Shown here: one piece after another, positions 8,881 through 15,360 of the stretch | How the letters are laid out: every line of letters starts with the position of its first letter | How positions within the stretch are numbered: the first letter of the stretch is position 1 | Origin: Bacillota bacterium | GTDB taxonomy: Bacteria > Bacillota_E > JAJZYS01 > JAJYTV01 | DNA length: 17,935 nt | Direction of reading: 5' to 3' | Assembly (NCBI GenBank): GCA_021845645.1 | Contig: JAJZVM010000078.1 | Coordinates: 1 to 17,935 of the forward strand | The notes under the pieces: model-generated | Databases searched by the model: none | What the model was told of the DNA's origin: nothing | The model's input: the letters and a program-made list of their open reading frames with translations, nothing else | Made by a program: the position numbers and the translations under genes

Positions 8881-8898
8881 AGCGATCCTCCGTCCTGG

Positions 8899-9015
8899 TT
8901 ATCGTCCGATCAACAGGGGCTGAAGTTGCCGATGCTCCAGTGCCGCGACGACCGTGTCCGGCACAAGGCTGAGATCGGCGGCCACCGAGTTCGGTTTGAC
9001 CGTCGGATTATCCTG
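8899..9015 (-). pseudogene. dpaB: C-terminal fragment of dipicolinate synthase subunit B (dpaB/spoVFB)
   Basis: A 38-codon open stretch ending in TAA, too short to be called by length. It reads QDNPTVKPNSVAAD, then LVPDTVVAALEHRQLQPLL, then IGR-stop. From memory this matches the end of Bacillus DpaB (QDDPFKKPNSMVAK ... LMHQQLQPIL). Its position between the recombinase and asd is where dpaB ends in Bacillus. DpaB is the flavoprotein subunit of dipicolinate synthase, made in the mother cell to load spores with dipicolinic acid. The fragment has no start and no in-frame stop before its natural end. Its 5' boundary is uncertain: the frame stays open upstream, but resemblance fades before about 9015. 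It could be the 3' exon-like part of a gene restored by excision, or a relic. Confidence 0.8.
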
Positions 9016-9045
9016 CTCCGGTGCCAGGATGCGCAAACCGCGTCG
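9008..9045. other. Probable attachment-site junction (element / dpaB)
   Basis: Resemblance to DpaB stops close to 9015 while the recombinase reading frame comes in from the right and stops at 9008. The crossover of the inferred insertion should therefore lie within or close to this interval. The core bases cannot be set without the other junction. Confidence 0.45.
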
Positions 9046-10519
9046 CAGTCGTATCGGGCGCTGCGACCGAGACCTTGGCGATCACCTTCACCCGCCCGTC
9101 GCCGCAGATCTCCACCCGGTCGACCAGCCCGCGCACCACCGCCTGCTGGTCGCCGAACGTCAGGCTCCCAAGGTCCTGCGCCACCGCGAACGTCTCCGCG
9201 AGCAGCTCGAGGCCCAAGGCGTCCGCCCGCGTGAACCGCAGCCTCGCCTGCACATCGCCGAGTTCTCCCGCGAGGGTCGCGACGCTTCGCTCCAGGTGTC
9301 TCTTCTCGGCGGCAAGGCGGGCCCGATCCCACTCTCCCGAGAGGAAGAGTTGCAGGAGTCGCTCCTGCTTGCGGCCGAGGGACGCAAGCTGCTCGGTCAG
9401 TTCCCTCTGCCTGGCTTCAAACTGCTGCACCGCCCTGCTGTCCGCGAGGCGACGGAGCAGTTGGCGCCTACCGGCCGGCGAGGTGGCAATGCGGGCCACT
9501 TGCGCTCGTACATCCGCGTCGACCTGCTCCGACCGATGCGCCGCACGACACAGGCGGCCGTCGGGCGACTGCCCGTCCCGGTGCTGGCGGACGTGCCTGT
9601 AGTAATGGTAGCGCAATAGCCGAGCTCCGACCCGTTTCGTTGCCGTGGTGGGCGAGAGGAGATGCCCGCAGTCGGCGCAGCGGACCATGCCCGCGACGAG
9701 CCCGGCCGTGCTCTCGAGCCTGGACTTCTTGTTCTCGGCGCCCCTTCTGTCCAGCAGCTCGTTGCACGTCTGCCAGAGGTCCCGTCCGACGATCGGCTCA
9801 TGCGCCCCTTCGACGCGTATGGTCTCGCCACCGACCCGCATCGCCATGTCGCCCAGGTACACGGGGTTGCGCAACACACGAACGATGAACGCCTGGTCGA
9901 CATGTCTCGTCGGAACGAGGTCCCGCATGAGGGCAGCCAGGCGCATGCTGCCCATCCGCTCTTGGCTGAAGAGCCGGAAGATCTGCTGAACGAGCTGCGC
10001 CTCCGCCGGATGAGGCTCAAGATGCTTTGTGCCGAGACTCCTGCGATAGCCGAAGGGAACGCGCCCAAGCCACTCCCCGCGCTTGGCCGCGCCCGCGCGG
10101 CCGCGAACCATCTGCCTGACGATCGTCTTGCGGCGCCGGCGGTCGATCAGGGCCATGATGTCGGCCGAGAACTCGTCGTCCTCGTTGTGGAAGTCCACCT
10201 CGCCCGACAGGGTGAAGAACCTCGCGCCCGAGTCCCGAAAGGCTTGCTTCAGGAGAGCCCAAGGGATCTCGTCCAGACGGCTCAGGCGATCTTGTTCCGT
10301 CACCAGCGCCGCATCCGCGTCGCCGCGCGCCAGAGCGTCGAGAAGGCGGTTCAGGCCAGGACGCTTGTCTTGGCTACCGCTCATGCGGTCCACAAAGACG
10401 CCAAAGATCTGCCAGCCCCGATCTTCGGCGTAGTGGCGCAACGATGCCTCCTGGTTGACCAACGAGTATCGTTGCAGGTCCTCATCCGTGGAGATTCGGC
10501 AGTACAGTGCCACCCGCAT
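9008..10519 (-). CDS. Large serine recombinase (SpoIVCA/CisA-like class)
   Basis: A 503-residue site-specific serine recombinase, the class that integrates and excises phages, ICEs and sporulation intervening elements. Domains in order: an N-terminal resolvase domain with CRIST (catalytic Ser10) and EQDRLSR (74-80); a 'recombinase' DNA-binding domain (about 145-260, with RVPFGYRR and RVLRNPVYLGD); a zinc-ribbon with C281, C284, C324 and probably H328; and a long coiled coil (about 365-435) as needed for synapsis control. The ATG has GGGGGAGGGG 6 bases upstream. The gene points into the dpaB fragment and its TAA overlaps it. It is adjacent to a split sporulation gene, as expected for the recombinase of an intervening element. 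Intact catalytic residues suggest an active enzyme. Confidence 0.95.
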   Translation of the reverse strand: MRVALYCRISTDEDLQRYSLVNQEASLRHYAEDRGWQIFGVFVDRMSGSQDKRPGLNRLLDALARGDADAALVTEQDRLSRLDEIPWALLKQAFRDSGARFFTLSGEVDFHNEDDEFSADIMALIDRRRRKTIVRQMVRGRAGAAKRGEWLGRVPFGYRRSLGTKHLEPHPAEAQLVQQIFRLFSQERMGSMRLAALMRDLVPTRHVDQAFIVRVLRNPVYLGDMAMRVGGETIRVEGAHEPIVGRDLWQTCNELLDRRGAENKKSRLESTAGLVAGMVRCADCGHLLSPTTATKRVGARLLRYHYYRHVRQHRDGQSPDGRLCRAAHRSEQVDADVRAQVARIATSPAGRRQLLRRLADSRAVQQFEARQRELTEQLASLGRKQERLLQLFLSGEWDRARLAAEKRHLERSVATLAGELGDVQARLRFTRADALGLELLAETFAVAQDLGSLTFGDQQAVVRGLVDRVEICGDGRVKVIAKVSVAAPDTTATRFAHPGTGAG

Positions 10520-10547
10520 GTGCTACCCCTCCCCCGACGTCCTCAGG

Positions 10548-10565
10548 GTGATCGGCTGTGATCGG
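10548..10565. repeat. 8-bp direct repeat ahead of the recombinase start
   Basis: GTGATCGG occurs at 10548-10555 and again at 10558-10565, a 10-base period (one helical turn), 28 bases upstream of the recombinase ATG. Tandem repeats in helical phase can be a regulator site. No known regulator is recognised. Confidence 0.35.
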
Positions 10566-10850
10566 TGTACCGGATCCGGGCTGCAGTCCGGCACCCGGCG
10601 GGGCCGATGAGAACCTGGCGTGCCTGCACCGACCGGCCGTCGGGCAGGCTGTCGGGATCCATCCCTGCCATGAGCCGGCCACCGCCGTCCCCACCGGGGA
10701 TCCTATGCCGCGTCGGGTCGGGACGCGGCACGTACACTCCTGTGGGCGACAGCCGCGCCGCCGTGCGACGGCGCACTTCGACGCACGTGCCCTGCCATGC
10801 CGCTTCTCCCGGGCAGGATCGCTCAGCCGCACCGGCAGAAGCTCGAGGCG

Positions 10851-10884
10851 TTGACAAGCCCCACGTTCCAGCGGAGAGTGGAAC
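10851..10884 (+). promoter_or_regulatory. Possible promoter -35 box and operator-like dyad for the YerA-like gene
   Basis: A consensus TTGACA at 10851-10856 lies 78 bases before the ATG at 10935. No good -10 box is found at 17 bases (GAGAGT). The downstream part is a perfect inverted repeat GTTCCA-N8-TGGAAC (10865-10870, 10879-10884), which would overlap the spacer and -10 as a repressor operator would. Confidence 0.3.
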
Positions 10885-10934
10885 CTAGCGCACCCATGCG
10901 TCGCACCAACGAACAGGTCTTTGGAGTTGGGATC

Positions 10935-12737
10935 ATGCGCCGACAGGAACTGCCGCTGCGGGCGAGTCGCGCAGCACTCATCGAAGCGGTACAGGGAGCA
11001 CGCCCCGCTGACCTTATCATCCGCAACGCGAAGATCGTCAACGTCTACTCGGGGGAACTGCTGGACGGCAACATCGCCGTCGTGCAGGACAGGATCGCCT
11101 ATGTGGGGCCGAAGGATCTGACGGGCGGCGGGGAAACGCAGATCATCGACGCGCAGGGCCAGTTTGTCGCGCCCGGCTTCATCGAACCTCACGCCCACCC
11201 GTGGGTTCTCTACAACCCCGTAAGCCTGACGCGAAAGGTCCTGCCCCTCGGGACGACGACGATGGTCCACGATGACCTCTACTTCTACCTCCACTTCGGC
11301 GCCAGAGGTGTGCGCCGGATGGTGGAGGATCTGCGCGCGTTGCCGGGACTGCACCTTTGGCTGGCCCGCATCGTCTCGCAGGCGGATTACGATGGGGAGC
11401 GGGATGACTTCGACACGCGCAAGATCGGCGCCCTGCTGGAGATGTGGGACGTGATCGGCACGGCGGAGCTGACGCGCTGGCCCATGCTGGTCGAGGCCGA
11501 TCCCTTCGCCCTTGCTGCCATCGCGCAGGCCAAAGGGCACGGCAAGATCTCCGACGGGCACACGGCCGGCGCCTCGTACGACCGCCTGAACGCGATCGTC
11601 GCGGCTGGCATCAGCGCCTGCCACGAAGCCATCACTGTGCAGGAGGTCCTCGATCGCCTGCGGCTCGGCCTGTGGACGGCCTTGCGCCACAGCTCCCTGC
11701 GTCCCGACCTGCCGGAGCTGGTCAAGGCCGTCAGCGAGCGGCACGTCAGCTCGGGCCGCCTACTGCTGACCACCGACGGCCCCCACCCCGCGTGCGTCGA
11801 GGCGGATGGCTTCGTGGACGGGCTGCTGCGCATCGCCGTCCGGGCCGGCGTGCCTCCCATCCAGGCGCTGCAGCTCGCGACACTGAACCCGGCGACCTAC
11901 CTCGGCCTCGACGAGGTTCTGGGCGGCATCGCGCCCGGGCGCAGAGCCGATCTGCTGCTCCTGCCAGACCTCGAGACATTCCGTCCGAGCCTCGTCATCG
12001 CGGGTGGCAACGTTGTGGCGGCACACGGCCAGCTCCTCGCGCCCACTCCGGAGATCGACTGGAACTCTTACCCCCGCAAGATGCCGATCACCGTGCACGC
12101 CCGGTCGGCTGGCGACCCCCGGCTGTTCCTCTACCGCGCATCGCCGGACGAGTCGGGGTTTGCGCAGGTACCGGTGATACGCTTCGACCTGGCGGTGATC
12201 ACGTCGCGCCACGACCACCGGCTGCCGGTGCGCGACGGCGCCGTCGACATCTCCGAGGAGCCCGGGCTTGTCTACGCCGCTCTGCTGGACCGCGCCGGCC
12301 GCTGGATCTCGCACGCGATCATCGATCGGCTGATGGGCGGTGTCGAAGGCTTTGCGACAACCTACAACACCACAACACACATCCTCGCGGCGGGCAGAGA
12401 CCCGGCAGCGATCGCCCTGGCGGTGGAGCGGGTGGTTTCGCTGGGCGGCGGCATCGTACTGATGGAGCATGGCAAACCGGTTCTCGAGACCCCCTTGCCG
12501 CTCGCCGGCATGATGACGGAGAGCCCGTTATTCGAGACCGCTCTGCGCCACCAGCAAGCTTTGCTGGATGCGGTGCGCCAGCGCGGCTATCCCTTCCACG
12601 ACATCCTCTACTCCCTCCTCTTCCTGACCTGCGACTTCCTCCCCGGCCCGCGGCTCACATCGCGCGGCCTGATCGACGTCAAGACCCGTGCCGTCCTGCA
12701 CCCCGCGGTGCCGCCCGACCTGCTCGGGGTGACCTGA
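10935..12737 (+). CDS. YerA-type adenine deaminase-like amidohydrolase
   Basis: A 600-residue metal-dependent amidohydrolase of the adenine deaminase superfamily, closest from memory to B. subtilis YerA ('putative adenine deaminase'). The N-terminal composite beta domain holds LIIRNAKIVNVYSGE; metal ligands are H86 and H88 (EPHAHP), H209 (DGHTAG), H230 (SACHEA) and D281 (LTTDGP). The characteristic LRHSSLRPDLPEL segment and the C-terminal adenine-deaminase domain (VEGFATTYNTTTH, GGGIVLMEHGK, LPLAGMM) are complete. Classical Ade proteins have HVHIESS where this group has PHAHP, so adenine as substrate is uncertain. The frame opens earlier, but the ATG at 10935 has GGAG 8 bases upstream. It sits next to the recombinase, so it may be cargo of an element. 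Confidence 0.9.
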   Translation: MRRQELPLRASRAALIEAVQGARPADLIIRNAKIVNVYSGELLDGNIAVVQDRIAYVGPKDLTGGGETQIIDAQGQFVAPGFIEPHAHPWVLYNPVSLTRKVLPLGTTTMVHDDLYFYLHFGARGVRRMVEDLRALPGLHLWLARIVSQADYDGERDDFDTRKIGALLEMWDVIGTAELTRWPMLVEADPFALAAIAQAKGHGKISDGHTAGASYDRLNAIVAAGISACHEAITVQEVLDRLRLGLWTALRHSSLRPDLPELVKAVSERHVSSGRLLLTTDGPHPACVEADGFVDGLLRIAVRAGVPPIQALQLATLNPATYLGLDEVLGGIAPGRRADLLLLPDLETFRPSLVIAGGNVVAAHGQLLAPTPEIDWNSYPRKMPITVHARSAGDPRLFLYRASPDESGFAQVPVIRFDLAVITSRHDHRLPVRDGAVDISEEPGLVYAALLDRAGRWISHAIIDRLMGGVEGFATTYNTTTHILAAGRDPAAIALAVERVVSLGGGIVLMEHGKPVLETPLPLAGMMTESPLFETALRHQQALLDAVRQRGYPFHDILYSLLFLTCDFLPGPRLTSRGLIDVKTRAVLHPAVPPDLLGVT

Positions 12738-12857
12738 CCCGCCCTGATTCCCTAACGTGGCACCGTCAGGCCGCCAATGAAGCCCCTCGCAGCACCCCCC
12801 CTCGCAGTGGCAAGCCGCCTGCCGTCCCCCGTGGACGATATGCTGTGCGTCCCCCCT

Positions 12858-12876
12858 CGGCTGCGCGGCGCAGCCG
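12858..12876 (+). other. Hairpin in the leader of the MFS gene
   Basis: CGGCTGCG / CGCAGCCG form a perfect 8-bp stem with a 3-base loop, about 120 bases after the amidohydrolase stop and 53 bases before the MFS start codon. There is no U-run. It could be a weak terminator for the first gene or a leader structure of the second. Confidence 0.35.
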
Positions 12877-12929
12877 CGCCGCAGCGCCATGGGCGATGCA
12901 TGCGGAATAGCCGAGAAGGAGGCTTCGCT

Positions 12930-14150
12930 GTGCGCATCCACCGGGCGTTTTTCATCGTGCCGATCGGTTGCTTGACCGTTCTCGGATCCTTGGGATTCGG
13001 CCGTTTCAGCTATGCTCTGTTCCTTCCGGGCATGGAAAAGACGCTGGGCTGGAGCACAGCTGGCGCAGGGGTCGTGGCGAGCTTCGCTTTTGGCGGGTAC
13101 CTCCTGGGCGCGGTGAGCGCAGGAGGTCTTGCCAGCCGCTTCGGCCCGCGACGGGTGATCTTCCCCTCGATGGTCCTGGTCGCGCTGGGTCTCGCTCTGA
13201 CCGCCTTGAGCCAGGGCTATGCCCTGGCTCTGATTGGGCAGATTCTGACGGGACTCGGCACCGGGGGCGCGAATGTGCCCGTGATGGCGCTCGGGATGTC
13301 CTGGGTCGGCCGGCGCTGGCGCGCCCTCGCGTCCGGACTGCTCGTGGCGGGCTCAGGCATCGGGCTCGTGATCAGCGGCGCGCTGGTGCCGGCCCTGGCC
13401 GCGGCCTACGGCGGCGAGAGCTGGCGCTACGGCTGGGCGCTGCTCGCGCTGGGCAGCCTGCTTCTGGGCATCTTGGGCTACCTCGTCTTTCGGGACCGAC
13501 CGGAGGATGTCGGCCTGCGGCCGCTCGGCGAAAGCGGCGGGAGCGGCACAGCCGAGCCCCTGCGCACCTTCTCCCGGCGTCTCGTCTGGCACCTGGGCGT
13601 CATCTACTTCATGTTCGGTCTCTCGTATGTAGCCTTCACCACCTTCTTCGGCGCCTACCTGACCGCCGACCGCGGCTTCTCGCTCGCCGCGGCAGGCAGC
13701 CTGTGGTCTTGGGTGGGCATCGGAACACTGCCCAGCGGCATCATCTGGGGCTTCGTCGCCGATCGCATCGGACATCGCCGCGGGCTCGCGCTCGTCTACA
13801 TCCTGCAGGGGGGCTTCCTGCTGCTCTTCGGTCTCGCCCTGACCCGCCTGGACATCGTCTGGTCCGCCCTTGCGTACTCGTTGATGCTCTGGTCCGTGCC
13901 GGCAATCATGGCCGCGATGGTGCTCGACTACTTCGGTCGGTCGCTGGCTGCGGCGGCACTCGGAATCCTGACGCTCTTCTTCGGCGTCGGGCAGTTGCTT
14001 GCGCCTGTCCTGAGCGGCCTGCTCGCGCAGTCCACAGGGTCCTTCGGTCCCGTGTTCGCGCTGTTGGCGCTTGGCCCGACCGCAGGGGCGCTGCTGGCCC
14101 TGCTCCTTCCGCGCGACGAAAGGCAGCCCGCCACGCTGTCCGTCAACTGA
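12930..14150 (+). CDS. MFS transporter, YbfB/YjiJ-like
   Basis: A 406-residue major facilitator with 12 predicted helices. It starts with an FGRFSYALFLPGMEKTLGWS segment typical of YbfB/YjiJ- and OFA-like carriers, and carries the MFS loop 2-3 signature GGLASRFGPRRV and the matching half-two motif FVADRIGHRRG. The substrate is unknown. The frame opens 51 codons earlier, but the GTG at 12930 has a strong GAAGGAGG 7 bases upstream and the first helix begins immediately after it. It lies 192 bases downstream of the amidohydrolase on the same strand and may be co-expressed, perhaps importing or exporting a compound that the enzyme handles (inference). Length and helices look intact. Confidence 0.92.
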   Translation: MRIHRAFFIVPIGCLTVLGSLGFGRFSYALFLPGMEKTLGWSTAGAGVVASFAFGGYLLGAVSAGGLASRFGPRRVIFPSMVLVALGLALTALSQGYALALIGQILTGLGTGGANVPVMALGMSWVGRRWRALASGLLVAGSGIGLVISGALVPALAAAYGGESWRYGWALLALGSLLLGILGYLVFRDRPEDVGLRPLGESGGSGTAEPLRTFSRRLVWHLGVIYFMFGLSYVAFTTFFGAYLTADRGFSLAAAGSLWSWVGIGTLPSGIIWGFVADRIGHRRGLALVYILQGGFLLLFGLALTRLDIVWSALAYSLMLWSVPAIMAAMVLDYFGRSLAAAALGILTLFFGVGQLLAPVLSGLLAQSTGSFGPVFALLALGPTAGALLALLLPRDERQPATLSVN

Positions 14151-14169
14151 CCGAGGATACCGTCAAACG

Positions 14170-14188
14170 TGCGGCAGCGTGTGCCGCA
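14170..14188 (+). terminator. Weak terminator-like hairpin after the MFS gene
   Basis: TGCGGCA / TGCCGCA form a 7-bp stem with a 5-base loop, 19 bases after the MFS stop. No run of T follows, so this is a weak candidate. The remaining bases up to 14418 show nothing convincing. Confidence 0.3.
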
Positions 14189-14418
14189 GTCTGGTGACGT
14201 ACCGTTCTGCCCCGCTTGCGATCGTTCCCCGGCTCCGGGCGCGCTCCCGTCCCTCGTCTGCGATCGCTGGCTCGACAGGCGCCTGCGAGACGCCTCAGCA
14301 CACCAGCCGTGTGCTGCCATTCATCTCGCCGACCCCCTCGCATGTGGCAATGGCCCTGCGCGTCACGCCGAGCGCAGCCCACGCGTCGCGACCTCAGGAC
14401 CGGCCTCTTTTCTTGGGA

Positions 14419-14643
14419 CTAGCCCTCCCCCAAGGCCCTGCGCAATTCGTCAGCGATGTCGGAGAGCGGGCGGACGCGGCTCGCCCAGTCGCGGATCGCC
14501 CGATGCACGGCGTCTTTGTCACGATCCAGGAGGCGCGCCAGGAGTTGCGGCATCTCGAGCCGGATGCGCGCTTCGTCGAGGATTACCTGGAAGGCCCGGT
14601 CACGCTCGAGATCGCGAAGGTCGGGCAGGTCGGAACTCGACAA
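14419..14643 (-). CDS. Small hypothetical protein, 74 residues
   Basis: A short helical, charged protein beginning MSSSDLPDLRDLERDRAF and ending DELRRALGEG. I do not recognise the family. Support for it being real is a third-codon-position bias to G/C like its neighbours, a balanced amino-acid mix with heptad-like leucines, and GGAAGGGGG 9 bases before the TTG start at 14643. It is alone on the minus strand between plus-strand genes. No membrane segment or cysteine is present. It may be a small regulatory or adaptor protein, but that cannot be shown. Confidence 0.55.
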   Translation of the reverse strand: MSSSDLPDLRDLERDRAFQVILDEARIRLEMPQLLARLLDRDKDAVHRAIRDWASRVRPLSDIADELRRALGEG

Positions 14644-15000
14644 GGGATGCCGCCCCCTTCCATCCCTAGAAAGCTATGCCCCGAGGCGCGTCGACGCGGC
14701 ATGTCCTCTGCCTGCTTGCGTGCTGCGCAGCCTCTCGCACGGCCGAGCCACGGCTTGCAGCGCGAGCGCGGCAAGCCGTGGTCCCGGCCTTCTCCCCGCC
14801 GGAGACGTTTCAGCGGGAGTGTTGCGCCGCTTCTGCGGCGAGGGTCTCGGCCTAGGGCATACTGGCCAGCCGGGCATGGGCCTTGGGCCAGCCCGTCGTC
14901 TCGCGGAAGCCGGGATGGAAGCCTGGCGCGATCACGTGCAGGGCCAGGCCTCGGCATGCTCGGCCGGATGACACTGCCGCGGGCACGAAGTCGTTTCCAT
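14644..15000. other. Non-coding stretch with several hairpins
   Basis: About 360 bases without a believable gene. It holds a perfect 11-bp hairpin (14748-14758 with 14771-14781, 12-base loop) and a CGCCGC-TTCT-GCGGCG hairpin (14825-14840). Either could terminate transcripts or belong to a small RNA; neither has a T-run. Confidence 0.45.
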
Positions 15001-15033
15001 CTTGATGAACTCTTGATCGATTCTTGCCCGATC
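15001..15033 (+). promoter_or_regulatory. Three tandem 11-bp repeats, likely response-regulator site
   Basis: CTTGATGAACT, CTTGATCGATT and CTTGCCCGATC follow one another without a gap. The first two share CTTGAT at an exact 11-base period and the third keeps CTTG. Direct repeats with an 11-base period are the usual layout of OmpR/PhoB-family operators. They end 70 bases before the ATG of the SHOCT gene, a position suited to activation of the copper-protein cluster. No clear -10 box is seen; TAGACT at 15074 is a weak option. Confidence 0.5.
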
Positions 15034-15103
15034 GCTGCCTGTGCCGCGAACCTTATCCGCATGTTCGCGTCCTAGACTTTGTGTCGAAGGGTGGTGGCGG
15101 ACG

Positions 15104-15340
15104 ATGATGTGGGGTTATTGGGGCGGTCCGTGGAGCTGGGTGGGACCGCTGATGATGATTATGTTCTGGGTTCTCGTGATTGGGGGCATCGCGTTTATCC
15201 TCAGGGCGTGGTGGCAACCTCCTTCCCGCTCCGCGCAGGGATCTGACGCCGCGCTCGACATCCTGCGCGAGCGCTACGCCCGCGGCGAGCTGAGCCGCGA
15301 GCAGTTCGAGGAGATGCGGCGCGACCTCGGCTCCAAGTAG
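15104..15340 (+). CDS. Small SHOCT-domain membrane protein
   Basis: A 78-residue protein with a Trp/Met-rich start (MMWGYWGGPWSWVG), one transmembrane helix at about residues 14-34, and a C-terminal SHOCT motif (LDILRERYARGELSREQFEEM, residues ~51-71). SHOCT proteins are short, often membrane-linked and probably mediate oligomerisation; no enzymatic role is known. The start is the ATG at 15104 after GAAGGG/GGTGG-type purine tracts, and a second ATG follows at once. It is the first gene of the copper-protein cluster, and the next gene begins 20 bases after its stop. The Met/Trp-rich N-terminus would face the outside or the membrane and could contact copper (inference). Confidence 0.85.
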   Translation: MMWGYWGGPWSWVGPLMMIMFWVLVIGGIAFILRAWWQPPSRSAQGSDAALDILRERYARGELSREQFEEMRRDLGSK

Positions 15341-15360
15341 CCGGAAGGGAGACCGTTCCC

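Larger units (their letters stand above)
10520..10934. other. Divergent intergenic region, recombinase / YerA-like gene
   Basis: About 415 bases between divergent genes. It contains the tandem repeat near the recombinase, a hairpin at 10622-10649 (GCCTGC..GCAGGC enclosing CCGAC..GTCGG), and a 9-bp perfect hairpin at 10706-10714/10722-10730. A TTGACA (10851-10856) lies before the amidohydrolase. Open frames here look like shadow reading. It must carry promoters for both flanking genes. Confidence 0.5.

Noticed and set aside
9008..10519. Recombinase as a transposon resolvase of the Tn3 type
   Set aside because: At 503 residues, with a recombinase domain, zinc ribbon and coiled coil, it is a large serine recombinase; no transposase or terminal repeats are nearby.
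10482..11744. Minus-strand frame of 420 codons opposite the amidohydrolase
   Set aside because: Antisense shadow; the plus-strand frame has all metal-ligand motifs.
12782..12806. CCCTCGCAG direct repeat as a regulatory or CRISPR-like repeat
   Set aside because: Only two imperfect short copies in C-rich DNA; no array.
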